From Adiantum capillus-veneris (lineage: Eukaryota > Streptophyta > Polypodiopsida > Polypodiales > Pteridaceae): 64,000 nucleotides of DNA. The DNA lies in NCBI GenBank assembly GCA_014529385.2, contig CM043966.1:142398211-142462210 (forward strand), given 5' to 3'. Below the pieces are notes generated by a model, which searched no databases, was not told the origin of the DNA, and saw only the letters and a program-made list of their open reading frames with translations. Made by a program: the position numbers and the translations under genes. This document shows, one piece after another, positions 19,645-33,100 of this stretch; positions within the stretch are counted from its first letter, which is position 1; the number at the start of each line of letters is the position of its first letter.

Positions 19645-19818
19645 GTGAGCGGGATGAAAACACACACAGCGCCTCTATAACGACCCGTCACACACTCTTG
19701 GGAAGATACACACACACACTATGGGGCACCACTCGGCTTAGACAACACACCTGGCCGAGACAGGGAACACACCTCTGGAGTGAGAGGAGAGAGACTATCC
19801 ACTTGCCCACTCCACACA

Positions 19819-19851
<33 letters not shown>

Positions 19852-20794
19852 AAAAAACTCAGCTCAAAAGAGGAGAATTTCTGATGTTTAGATACAATTG
19901 AGCTTGGGCCAACACCAATGGGGCAAATAGCTCACACAATATGGGTAAAAGAAGCCAGATACAATCACAAACTGGAGCAGAAACTTCGCTCATAGGAGGA
20001 ACTTACACAGAAAAACAGCAGGAAAAGAGTGAGGAATTTGGCAAAATGGACAGCGCCATCGCGTCCGGAACGGCCCAAAACCCCAGTCTACAATGTCAAA
20101 GTGCTCAAATCCGACCTCGGATGAGCAGTTTACGGCCAAAACAGGCTCCAAAATGGGCAAAAAACACACCTGCGGCTGTTCCTCCTCTCTTCTCCACGTT
20201 TTTTCTGGTCTTCTCTCAGTTTTTTCAGTTCCCACACTTAGATTTTTTAGTTGGGCACCCTTGGCCTTTTAGATGACCTCAAACGGACCCCGAACAGGCC
20301 AAAAACTGACCTCGCAGTGCATAGTTGTCACCTTTTTGCGTCATCCGCACACCTGGCACTCAGCTTTTTTCCAATAATGCATCTCGCCACCACGTGAAGT
20401 GGCCCCAAAAAAAGGTCCTCATGATGACCTTCCTGCATAATTCTCACAAGCAAACACCCACGTTGTGTCCGTCCTCATCTGTGTGCAAGTATTGACCCCG
20501 TTCGCCCTCCTGACGCCACTAGATGCCATCTGACGCACCTGCTGACCTCACGTCGTCGGCCCGCGGATAGCTTCCTCGAGAAGTTTTACGCGCTACCAAC
20601 TCCTCCTTATTGTAGAAAAACACAATGGTACTAGTAACGATGAAAATCGATGCACTATGTACATGGTGTCCTACCTGTACACATGTGGGCCCCACGTAAC
20701 CACCTGGCTCTGGAAAATGGGCAATCCTTTATTCGATGCACCATGCATGTGTATGTACATATGCGCAATCCCTTGCTCCAAAAAACTCCTGACA
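19645..20794 (-). repeat. 5' LTR of element B
   Basis: About 1150 bp, TG...CA, nearly identical to 15,066-16,218. (CA)14 at 19,821-19,848. The right end (CTCCTGACA) meets the GCGT duplication at 20,795. Confidence 0.95.
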
Positions 20795-21095
20795 GCGTAT
20801 GATGTCTTTTGTCCCAGATTTTGACTATTCTTGGTTTTAAGCCTTCTCCAATGTTTATAATTGAGTTTCAAGTGTTTTTGTCAGGTTTGTATGTAAAAAC
20901 AAGATCTGAATCCAAAATTTCCTATTCTTTGCGTTTCTTGGACTCCGACTTGTCTTTTTGGGTTTCTTTGAGTGTTAATGCTCTTGTTTTAAGTTGAAAT
21001 TAGGGTATAACCCCCCTTTTGAACACTTTGGTAAAGTCAAAATTTCTGTTTTGGTCTCTGTTTGGTCATTTAGACATCATACGCGTATGATGTCT
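20795..21095. repeat. Right palindrome array of element A, distal copies
   Basis: The split palindrome resumes here (to 20,807) and a further perfect copy lies at 21,072-21,095. With element B and one GCGT removed, the distance from the split copy to this one is about 290 bp, close to the 283-286 spacing of the left array. Confidence 0.9.
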
Positions 21096-21614
21096 AAAGT
21101 TGCAGATTTCCAATTTTTTGGCACAGAATCCTTCCTAAAGCTTTCTCTAGTGCTCAGCAACTCACAGATACACAGAAAATTTCTCTGACTTTTGTTTATT
21201 GCAAGTTTCACTACTAACTCGACGGTTTAGTGATCTAACATGCAATCAACCACATCAAGCAAATACTCCAATGATTATTAGCTCTAGATCACGATCAAAT
21301 GAAGTCCTACCTTAAGCTATTCCTAATCATAAAATGGGTTTGGTAATTGTGACTTTAAAGATATCCACTGTCACTCACGGACTAGCAAATTCTTCTTCTA
21401 TCAACAACTACTCAACACCAACAAAACAACAAACAAATCTAAGCTAAACTAAAAATATTGTCAACACGGAAGACCCAGGAATACCCCACTTCCTAGTATC
21501 TCTCAAGATCTTCGGAGTCCACCACTCCTAGATCTTTTCTAACTAAAGTATAAAAAGTAGTTTATACGACTCACCTCGTAGGATTAGTCTAAGGTCACCT
21601 ACTTAGGGCTCTCG
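21096..21614 (-). other. 5' leader of element A next to the primer site
   Basis: No ORF of note. AT-rich, presumably untranslated leader between the last palindrome and the primer site. Confidence 0.5.
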
Positions 21615-21632
21615 TCCCCGGCAGCGGCGCCA
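21615..21632 (-). other. Primer binding site of element A (tRNA-Asp type)
   Basis: The minus strand reads TGGCGCCGCTGCCGGGGA two bases inside the LTR end. This is one mismatch from the tRNA-Asp complement used by plant Athila-like elements (TGGCGCCGTTGCCGGGGA). Element C has the same sequence. Confidence 0.85.
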
Positions 21633-21634
21633 AA

Positions 21635-22500
21635 TGTTAAGGCGGTTACGCCGCTAGCGGAAGCTAAATAGCGAGAACTCAACCAACAATAGAATTTGTC
21701 AGACGAGGACGAAGCTTGACCCGTAGGCGCATGGAAACAACTAGGTGGGTGTCAAATCACCTACTCGACCTTCTAATGATAATCACTACTAAGGAAATCA
21801 AATCTAAGTTCTAAAATACGCAAGTGACTGAAATCCGTACTACGAACGAATGCTATACGAAACAGGATCTAGAATCATTGAATCGATCTCAAACTCAAGG
21901 GGAAGTCTATACACTAGGTAAGAACAACACCCTAAAGACTTGAACTGCAAAATCAACCTATAACCACTCCGTGCGGTAAACGCGTATGAAGACAGGCCGA
22001 AAAATACATGTGACCGAAACTTGACCCCGATGGTACTAATGTGTAGCTCTACTCGTTGTGGTTCTATAGATATGCTGCACGCTCTATTCCGACACATGAG
22101 TTGGAAGAAAACTCACACCGAAGCTCATAGGAACTTACCACACATAGAAGCCGATAGCGCGCACTCTTGGTATCAGTGCGTAGCTCTTGCCGTTGCTAAC
22201 ACAATGGCGGTGTCGCTTCTCCAATGGCGGCTCCGTAGCTCGCGTAGCAAGTAGATAAGACTCTCTCTCTCTCTCACTCACTCTCTCTCAGACACAGACA
22301 CGGCGCCCAAAAACTCACTTTGATTAATAATCTGAATCCCCTTAGGTTACAAAACTTTGGCTTATATACCTTAGCCTTGGAGGTGAGAACATCTCTAACT
22401 AATTACATCAGCAAGTGAAATTACTTCGGGATTACAAGCTGGAAACTCAATTGAGTCCCGTTACTTAATGAATGGCTCAATTCAAAATCAATGTCGGAAA
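21635..22500 (-). repeat. 5' LTR of element A (right boundary approximate)
   Basis: Begins TGTTAAGGCGG just outside the primer site. It contains (CT)n at 22,261-22,289 and, on the minus strand, a TATATAAG box near 22,362-22,377, so the transcript should start about 30 bases to the left of it. A partial match to the element's palindrome (ACGCGTATGA) lies at 21,980-21,989. The partner LTR is outside the window, so the outer edge is a guess. Confidence 0.6.
22362..22377 (-). promoter_or_regulatory. TATA box of the element A 5' LTR
   Basis: The minus strand reads GGTATATAAGCC. Its position within the LTR, upstream of the CT-rich R/U5-like part, fits a core promoter. Confidence 0.55.
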
Positions 22501-25018
<2,518 letters not shown>

Positions 25019-25081
25019 TACACTTCAAGTAGCAATTGTATAAGATCATGTATTACATAAATTTTGTACAATGTCATCCAC

Positions 25082-28000
25082 TCAGAGTATCTTTCTACAC
25101 TTGTGATTCACATACACCATTGTCTCTCTCCACCTTTGTTGACTTTCACGAGCTCCGGAGTTGTTGTATGCCATTGATCTTTTAACTTTTTGTTGTTGTA
25201 AATGTCTGATGGCTTGTGTTGTTGCTGAATTTGCCAAGACTTCTTTTGCCTGCATTCGATGAATGATTCTACGATAGAACCATTCAAATAGTTCTCTCAA
25301 ACTGTTAGCCTTGATTCGAGAGCCACCATGTCGTGTGTGCTTGAAATAAGCATTTCTCGCCATGTAATGAGACTTTTCCATCCCTTGGGTATTCCATATT
25401 GCCGGGTTCCCATACTTTTGTATAAAATATGTTAAATGATTGAAGATGATGTGCTGGATATGAAAACAGATTAGTTAGAATGTTTTACACTCACAGTTTT
25501 GCACATAAGAGAGAATGAAATACACGATAATACCATGTAGTGAGTAATCTGGGTGTCTGTCCATGCTGTCTTGAATGATTTTTTCAGAAGGTTGAGATTC
25601 TCCTTGAACTTGTTCATATCACCTTGTGACCAGTCATCTTTGTCGCACATCAAAAATAGGATGTCTATTGATCGCTAAACCTCAGTCTTCGCGTTACGAG
25701 TAGTTGGTTCTTGGTCTTTGACTGCAATATGTAGCTTTTTCCAGCTCTGATACTCTACCTTGCTAACATAAGATGAGTTATATATTTTTCCATGTTTTGT
25801 TAGCTTCGGATCTCTTGTACCTTGGGGTTTAGATAAAAACCTCCGTGCCTTCACCCCACCGATGGATGGTTTGCATGGGACATCCTTCTCAGCAGTTGAT
25901 CTCTTTTCATCCCGCTGGATTTTCACATTGCCACCATGAAGCCCCATATCCGAAAGTACCATTTCTAAGCACTGCAGGGCTACTTGTCGTTCTGCCGAGT
26001 TCTTAATCTTCCAAGCAAACCCGATATATAAGTAGACCAATTTCTCCACAATTCTACAAAGGGCATGCATTGTACAAATGTGGACATTCACAAGTGGTAT
26101 TTTCAAAACCGGTCGAAAAGCAGGATCCTCAATGTGACGTGTTGGAGCTTTTCTCCACCACTTTGGGTCCATGACCTTTGCAGGCTCCATGCAGAACAAA
26201 CACGGCGACTTTTCCATTGCACCCATTCCACAATTATACATGCACTTTAATGTTTTGAGGTCACTTGCAAGATGCCACTGAACTTGAAAGTCTCCCCTTC
26301 CATCTAGACGTAGTACCTCTCCCTGGTTAGTCTGTCGATCAATCACCTCCGGAATATTAGTTCGATGGAACACCCAATATAGAATCTCATGATCTTCTTT
26401 CTTTACCTGCAACACAAAATAAATGAGACTTAAGTAGATGTGAACATTTGAGCTTACCTGAGAATCTCGCTTACCTCAAACGCACCAAGCCACCATATGT
26501 TAGATTATGATTGAACACTAAAATATAAAGGATCATCACTGGGACACTTTGAGAGGGCTCTATTCATTAAAGTAATAGTAACACGCTCTAGCTTTTTCTC
26601 TTTAACAAGCTCACACTCATCCAGTTTTAACACAAAATGTAATACCCCTCGTGACTCTTCAAATGTGATGTTGTAAAACTCCACCATTCTCTTCTCTAAT
26701 ATCCGCAGATCCATAAAAATATTATTGAACTCATCATATGCCATGTTTGCTCCATGGCCACTGTAAGTTGCTTTAATATGAAAGGGTTGTCCAAGATAGT
26801 CTCCCTGTGCCTCGTTAAGCTGAAGCCTCTCTTTCCAAACACTTGAGGCTGATGGTAGAAGTTTGGATTTTATACACTTCTTAACAAAGATGGATGAGAC
26901 AGACTTTTGGATAGCCGAATATCCTCTTTTTCTTACACCAAGTGAATCAAGTGTGCCTTGTATCTCTTTTGCAGGCACTGAGTTCTCTGAAATAAAGCGG
27001 TCCACTACATTTCGTTGTAGGACCTTAAACTTCTTGTCATGTACTATATCTGCTGCCAGGATTCTACTTATAAGTGGCTTCAATCTCTTTCCTATATTGG
27101 CTTTGGGGTCAATGTTTTCCTTGTCAGGATAGATTGAATCTCTACATGAAGACGATGCATAAGTAAATAACAGAAATTTTGCTTCACTAACACTATTTAG
27201 GCACATGAAAACAATGCATAACAAGAAAAAACAAAAAGATTACTTAACTAAGACAATGTAGCCAACCAAGAAGCATCACCTTAATGCTCGGATTCTTTTC
27301 TTGAGACCTCCTGATGCAACCTGCAATGTTTCAAGATTGCGCAATTTCTTCTTTCGGATATGACCACCCAAGATGGTGTCCTTCATTTGACAACTTCGCA
27401 CCTTTCCTTTCAGTTCTTGTACCTCTGTTTTATGTTGCAAAATGGTAACCTGATCTGTAGAATGTAAATGTGAAAGGCGAACAATCTCACATTGTTGAGC
27501 TTGGAGAATGCCCTTGTAAGTTTCAGCTTCTCTTGTAAGAGATTTACAATAACCCAGAAGGCTCTTTTCTCCATCACCAGCAAAGGTCAATAAGCTTGTA
27601 GGATTGACAAATGGTGGAGATGCATTAGTCATTGGATTCTTAGGGTAGAGAGAGCCTCTCGTCCAGATATCTATGTGTTTAGCTCCCCGAGCTCTGAGCG
27701 TGTCTATGGAAGCGGGAGGTATATATGTGTTTGTTTTATTGCGCTTAATCAATGGTGAAAGGCGAACAATCTCACATTGTTGAGATTGGAGAATGCCCTT
27801 GTAAGTTTCAGCTTCTCTTGTAAGAGATTTACAATAACCCAGAAGGCTCTTTTCTCCATCACCAGCAAAGGTCAATAAGCTTGTAGGATTGACAAATGGT
27901 GGAGATGCATTAGTCATTGGATTCTTAGGGTAGAGAGAGCCTCTCGTCCAGATATCTATGTGTTTAGCTCCCTGAGCTCTGAGCGTGTCTATGGAAGCGG

Positions 28001-28217
28001 GAGGTATATATGTGTTTGTTTTACTGCGCTTAATCAATGGTTGGTACTCATTGTCCAAATCAATGTGAAGGTGATATTTGGCTCGTTTCTGGGTAACATT
28101 TGTGCCATTTGAGGAGTGCGCCATTAGCCAAATGTGCAGGTTTAATGGAAAGTGAATAGCGGCTGCGCCTTCGTCCCTCCATGTTAGCCTCATTCCCTCC
28201 ACATTGATGAGGTTCAT
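25082..28217 (-). pseudogene. Minus-strand four-exon transposase-like gene of element H, two premature stops
   Basis: Proposed exons: 28,217-27,280; 27,141-26,475; 26,406-25,534; 25,453-25,082. Each junction has GT and AG and the reading phases match (phase 2, 0 and 0). Premature stops lie at 26,505-26,507 and 25,675-25,677; the frame continues sensibly past both. Candidate DDE-transposase landmarks: LKLDEC in exon 2; SDLKTLKCMYNCGMG followed by SPCLFC in exon 3; NTQGMEKSHY with TRHGG in exon 4. The spacing D, D, then Q-G-x-E near a final basic helix is the reason for the transposase suggestion; I cannot name the superfamily. Exon 1 carries a nearly identical 285-bp in-frame tandem duplication. 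A captured or domesticated host gene is the alternative. Confidence 0.55.
27471..28040. repeat. 285-bp tandem duplication within exon 1
   Basis: 27,471-27,755 repeats as 27,756-28,040 with about three substitutions. 285 is a multiple of three, so the frame is kept and 95 codons are doubled. Confidence 0.93.
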
Positions 28218-28329
28218 TCAATGCAACTGAAAAGAGGATTATCCCTCAATCACTACAAACGAATGTTCAGAAGAGTAAGGAATCTACTTAAAGTACACTT
28301 TTTGAACTTTTACTATGAAAGACCCAGCT

Positions 28330-29871
28330 CTATTATTTGCCATTTTTTCTAGAGAGAGAGTGCAAAAAATACATTTTCTTAGAAGGCCCTCCAAATGACC
28401 TCCGAAATTTCCTAATGAAGAACGGAGTTGTAGACAACCAGGAAGCAATAGGAAGTCCAAAGATCAATCACTCACTGCCAGCTAAATCAGCTGATGAAAG
28501 TCAGATTGGTAAACAAAGCCTCAAGCTACCCTCCATAGAGACACAGTTAGATCAAGATGAGACTTCAATAGATCTTCAATAGAACCACCAATGAGAATAG
28601 CTATAGTCCTCAGTAGTACAAAAGGTGCAAGTGTAAGATGCAATGCTCTACTAAATAACAAAGCAAAGAGCAATGTGGTTACACACAATATTCAAAGCAT
28701 TCTAGAGTTTACTCAAGGCAAGCTAGGTAACAGAGAAATCATGGTAAGGCTACAAGTCAAGAAGAAATGGTTGCTACCCTTAGCATCCAAAATCATGAAG
28801 AGCAGGAAAAATTTTAGATGAAGCCTTCAAAGGAAATACTTACAGATGTAATCATTGGGCATCAATGGTTAGACCAACACAAGTCTACAAAGAAGATACA
28901 ATTCTAATACTCTCTTTTCCAAGAGGTAGCCAACAGCATTTACAGGTATCGTTAATGCTAGATTTAGAGTTGCAGAAGTTACAAGAATCAAAGACAAATC
29001 TTGCAGACAAAGGTAAAGCTAAAGTGGACCCTCCACGGATTAGCACAAAAGGTGTGACGTCATATGCCTCTACATCAAATAACCCTCATGGATTAGCTTC
29101 TTCAAGCAAGTCAGGATTTCAAAATGTCAATTCAATTGCTGACCCAATTGAAACCTCTAAAGAGACACCCAAAAAAGCAAAGATATATCAGCCAAAGTAC
29201 TCAAGAAAGCAAAGGAAAGTCAAGCAAGTGTTTGTTTCGAGCAGTTTAGTCAAAGTCAATGATCCGGTTTGGATTATAGACAGGAAATCAAAGGATAGCA
29301 TCACAATGGATCTTAAAGGAACAAAAGTACTATGGAGGTAACAGACAGATAGGGTACCAAAACCGCAGGTTAGGGCATATGATCCACCTGTGCACCTTGA
29401 GTGGACTACAACAAGCAAACCAATGTTCCATCATGCTACCCTTTCATATTTGCTGCCATTTTAACTCCATATCTATTAGTAAATAATCCTTCAGTACTTT
29501 ATTAATATTTCCAATGCTAATAAGTACCCCAATAATGCGCGTATCCCAAAGGCACTTATTTCCCACTCAATTTTTTCCCTTTGGTCATCTAGGTATTACA
29601 CCCTAATTTAGAACCTCATCAATCTACTTCCCTTGTACATACTTTTCATAAATAAATAGTAGCTTCATCGTTATGCTATTGCAATGGACAAATGCAACAT
29701 CATCTCTCACATCAGACATATTCAGACCAATGAAGATGTTGCAACAAATTGAACTTCGTCAACAAATTCAACAACAAATGAAGACAATCAAACCATCAAA
29801 AACCTTCCCTTGCCTCCACGGACACTTTTCAACAGTGCCCGAGGACATGCACTAAAATCGGAAGGGGAGAA
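28330..29871 (+). pseudogene. Remnant I: degraded retrotransposon end with a second-protease-like segment
   Basis: Three broken plus-strand frames (28,337-28,582; 28,591-28,821; 28,865-29,341) read together like the post-integrase part of elements A and C. RCNALLNNKAKSNVV matches the LLDSGA/LLDTGA protease site with the active-site Asp lost, and coding text near 28,830-28,870 gives VIIGHQWLDQH, equivalent to the closing LLLGQPW. Further on KQVFVSSSLV resembles the KQxWxPK tail motif. 29,342-29,860 is non-coding and ends in a purine tract (GGAAGGGGAGAA, 29,860-29,871) immediately before an LTR. No gag, RT or integrase is left in view. Confidence 0.55.
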
Positions 29872-30313
29872 TGTTAATTAAGTCAACATCAATTAACAGG
29901 AGCTGCTAAAGATCAAAGACGTACGGATGCACATCAAGGATGAATACAAAGAAGCACTAAAGATTGGAGCTATACATTTTTCACGTTTTCTCAAAATGGT
30001 CATTGTATTGTTAATTCTCGATTTATTTCAAGCCATTGTAATATTTAATGTGTTACGGGCTCAATGGGAGTTCCAAGATGTAAAGAACAAGTCAGTTAGT
30101 GTTCCTAGGTAGCAAATTCAATAAGTGGTGGAGCCCTAAAGACCTTGGGCGCCAAGACATTGCATATTTTTACCCTAGGTATATAAGGCAGTGTGTAAAA
30201 GAAATTAGGGTTCTCAAGCTAGGTATTTTTACCCTAGGTATATAAGGCAGTGTGTAAAATAAATTAGGGTTCTCAAGCTCATTTGTTGAGAGCACAATTA
30301 CTGACCTTTGACA
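29872..30313 (+). repeat. 3' LTR of remnant I with duplicated TATA region
   Basis: Follows the purine tract, begins TGTTAATTAAG and ends TTTGACA. A 59-bp segment with TATATAAG is tandemly repeated (TATA boxes at 30,180-30,187 and 30,239-30,246). Confidence 0.6.
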
Positions 30314-30314
30314 C

Positions 30315-31163
30315 TCATAGTCTACCTCTCAAATTTGGTGTTGACTGGAGCAACTCCTTTAGTTTTTTCATGGCTTTTACATGTGCTTCTGTCCATTTAA
30401 ACTTCTGATTCTTTCTAAGCAATTGATAAAGAGGATCAGCTACATGTGCATAATGTGGAATCCAAATAACATAAAAGACACATGCTCCCAGAAACCTTCT
30501 AACCTCAATGATGCTAGTGCATGTTTCTTTCATTCTTTGGATGGCATCTACCTTTGTTGGACAAGGTTTCCTACCATATGGCCCATACATGTGCCCCACA
30601 ATGAGCACTTCATTGACATCAAACATAGACTTTTTCCCTGACAATGTAAGATTCACTTCTTCCAACCTAGACAAAATTTTTTCACAATCCTTTATGTGAT
30701 TTACCACAAACCTGCAACATCCCTTGAGATCCAAAGCTTCATCTTTCTCAATTTCTACACATCCTTTGATAGGAAAATCATCAACGAAAGGCATTGTAAT
30801 TTGAGGAATAAAGACACGTAAGACTTTATTCATTCCATTCATCATATGTGCAACCGAGTTGGTTGCTCCATGTGGCAACGTACACATCCTTACCAAACCC
30901 AATGGTGTCCTCATGGTTGTCACGATTTCTTTGATGGTTAACTTTACACAAACTGTGAGAAATTGGACTTCTCGTTTACCATCTTTGCTATGTATCCTAG
31001 CATATGTTGAACCATCGTCCATTCCCTTTGTTTCCATTCGAATTGCCACAATGTAGGGTTTTCCAAGGATGATATGATATGAAGATGCATCTTGTACAAA
31101 GAAGTTGTGGTCAATCTTTACATCACCTATTGTCACCTTCACACCTAGACATGCTGCATACAA
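30315..31163 (-). pseudogene. Protease end and reverse transcriptase fragment (element E)
   Basis: A 282-residue frame. Residues about 1-55 match the C-terminal half of a retropepsin (IILGKPYIVAIRM). Residues from about 85 match reverse transcriptase with an internal deletion: LGLVRMCTLPHGATNSVAHMM, then a F-V-D-D active site in MPFVDDFPI, then VGHMYGPYGRKP and the connection domain. The protease active site itself is just upstream (about 31,240-31,275), reading D-H-G-S in place of D-T/S-G. No RNase H or integrase follows. Non-functional. Confidence 0.8.
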
Positions 31164-31280
31164 TTCACCGGATGAATTGTACCATCCAACAATGATCTGT
31201 GTCCATCGGCCATTTGCACTTGTTGTAGAGACTCTTTGACATTATGTTTATTTCAGAACCATGGTCAATCAAGGCAACAA

Positions 31281-31484
31281 ATGGCTCTTCAAGATCACCT
31301 ACCTTGACCAAAGTTTTTGTAGTAGCCCTTGCCTAGTGACTTTGTAAATAGTAGCTCCTAGGATTCTCAACTTCTTCAACAAATGGCTCTTCAAGATCAC
31401 CTACCTTGACCAAAGTTTTTTTAGTAGCCCTTGCCCAGTGACTTTGTAAATAGTAGCTCCTAGGAATAGCTTCAACTTCTTCGT
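31281..31484. repeat. 102-bp tandem duplication in element E
   Basis: ATGGCTCTTCAAGATCACC begins at 31,281 and again at 31,383, and the following ~90 bases match with a few changes. Confidence 0.85.
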
Positions 31485-31586
31485 CATCATTTGAGAAATG
31501 CACTTGCTTCACTCTCCCACTAGATTGGTAGCATCCTACCACACCTGCATCATCCTCCTTATTACGTGACTGCATCCCTTGTGTCT

Positions 31587-32414
31587 TCAAGGTTTCCCTT
31601 CAACCTGTTGATGAGAAACTTCAGCAAGAGTTTGCCTCTTTCTCTTGATGATGTCAATGATACCCTCATGGAATTCACACTTTGCAATGCCGAGAACTTC
31701 TCCCATAGTAAACTCAATCTTGCTATTCAAAATCCTATCCTCTAAGACTTTCTTTAAATCTGTAGCAACCTCAATATCAGATTGTAGTTTATAAGTTGGA
31801 CCTTTTGTCTTAACTTTTGTTGGCTCTTTCTTCTTTCCTGTTGTAGACTCCTCTATGAGTACTTCAGGTGGAGATTCTCCTTGTGTTGGGGGTGTTTGGA
31901 AAGGCATTGAGTTGCTTCTTCCTCCACTTCTAGAATCTCTTTTTGATGGTCCTTCATGAGCATTCTCACGTCTGCACTTCTCTTCTACAATAGCTCCGTT
32001 TTGATGGCATTTTTTTATGTGGGCATGCACTGACAATGAGTCCACTAGATCATTCCATCCAGTTTCTAGACGTATGCAATCACGTGTTTCATGTAGAATC
32101 TCTTTCGTAAGCTTTCCCTTTTTAGCTAATTGAATGACGTTTGGCCAAAGTTGACCATGATGGTCATTCACCTCTTCATCACTAAGATGCTCAATTTTTA
32201 CTCCATAAGTAGCTACCTCAACTAAAGAGGTGGCATGGTTAGTTGCCATATCTTCAACTAAGGTTTGCATTCTCCCCTTCCCAAAGTTAGTTCTCAAGTG
32301 AATGCATGGCTCTCTTAAGTGTATTTTACCATCCTTAAAAAAGACAACATCTATTATCAAGGCATCACTAAAACCATCACAGTCCCTTCTTACCATGTTG
32401 CTCCACATGATCAC
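31587..32414 (-). pseudogene. Gag/pre-protease fragment (element E)
   Basis: A 275-residue frame, hydrophilic. Its end (KIEFTMGEVLGIAKCEFHEGIIDIIKRKR in part) sits where D carries its own short stretch just before the protease (DVTFGQLIEMVPKLKR), so it is placed between gag and protease. No zinc knuckle is visible. The upstream gag core seems lost: 32,415-32,881 shows no recognisable gene. Confidence 0.5.
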
Positions 32415-32881
32415 CCAAGGTTACCCACAAATTCTCACCCTGGCAGTTTCGCGTCGGGTTCACCAAAAATATGTCAAGAAATTTGCGGTCTTGCTAGGAA
32501 AGCACCGGGCTTTTGGCTGTGAGAGTTTGTGAGAGAACTCCAAAAAACTATATGAAGGGGTTAAACCATAGATTCCATGAAGTCTAGGGTTTGGAAAGAA
32601 GTGCAATCAAAGAAGTCCCACGCTTTCTCTCTTGCACTCACACACACAAAGAAAGAACACAAAAGAGAATATCAAAATAGCACAAAGATGAGAACATCAA
32701 GGCTATGTTCATATCATATCATGGGTAATATGAAAGGGTTAATAGAGGAGTTAATGGCGTTCGATATTTGCCGACCAAACAGGCTATAAATTTTTCTTTG
32801 GGATTGTAGTTTTTTTGTTTACCGTAATATATATGTTTTGTCTAGTGATTGGGATTAATTATGTGTACAAATCCTCTTGGT

Positions 32882-33100
32882 TCATAGCAAGATAACTACA
32901 CTTATGTCAAAAGAAAATTTATAGTCTATAAGAGGTAATATGATGGGATCTAGTGAAGGAAGTATTTCATTGAGACTTTCTGGGCCAAAGAGAAACACTA
33001 TATGTTGTTGAAAGTGTATTTTACGACTAATCCATACGTTAATTCTAATAGATTGCACAGAGTGGAAGCGATAGAAATTCTCATCAAGTGGATTATTCAT
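32882..33100 (-). CDS. 72-residue leader ORF of element E
   Basis: From ATG 33,100 this frame encodes 72 residues and aligns without gaps, start to stop, with the leader ORF of elements B and D. I count 36 of 72 identical, including SRKI-x-FQQ-x-IVF-x-FGP and the end -x-SFD. It lies upstream of E's gag-protease text, the same relative place as in B and D. No domain recognised. The intact frame, in an element whose other genes are degraded, argues for past selection on the protein. Confidence 0.75.
   Translation of the reverse strand: MNNPLDENFYRFHSVQSIRINVWISRKIHFQQHIVFLFGPESLNEILPSLDPIILPLIDYKFSFDISVVILL

Larger units (their letters stand above)
15066..20794 (-). mobile_element. Element B: gag-only non-autonomous LTR retrotransposon nested in A
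   Basis: Two LTRs of about 1.15 kb (15,066-16,218 and 19,645-20,794) in direct orientation begin TG and end CA and are flanked by GCGT. By eye they differ essentially in the length of a CA tract (16 against 14 units), so insertion was recent. The internal 3.4 kb holds a primer site, two leader ORFs, an intact gag-protease ORF and a polypurine tract, but no reverse transcriptase, RNase H or integrase. Relative to element D, about 3.2 kb of pol has been replaced by about 165 bp of other sequence. This fits the gag-only non-autonomous class called TR-GAG. Confidence 0.95.
1..22500 (-). mobile_element. Element A: large Ty3/gypsy LTR retrotransposon, 3' end outside the window
   Basis: Reading leftwards there are a 5' LTR (from 21,635 rightwards), a primer site, a leader with palindrome repeats, gag, PR1-RT-RNase H, integrase, a second protease-like domain, a long non-coding region with more palindromes, and ORF3. 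Order and motifs (D-S-G protease, Y-M-D-D reverse transcriptase, HHCC plus D,D,E integrase) fit Ty3/gypsy. The 3' LTR is not in view, and the right edge of the 5' LTR cannot be placed without its partner, so 22,500 is approximate. Reading frames are broken in gag (about 12,905), between RNase H and integrase (about 7,660-7,700) and in ORF3 (393-397), with in-frame stops at 11,495-11,497 and 6,369-6,371. Element B is nested in the leader. Confidence 0.9.
30314..33100 (-). mobile_element. Remnant E: old Tat-like Ty3/gypsy element
   Basis: Reading leftwards: a 72-residue leader ORF, a degraded gag-derived region and a protease-reverse transcriptase fragment, the order seen in element D but strongly diverged and deleted. 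Neither LTR was identified. The left end abuts the LTR of remnant I. A 102-bp tandem duplication lies near 31,281-31,484. Confidence 0.65.
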
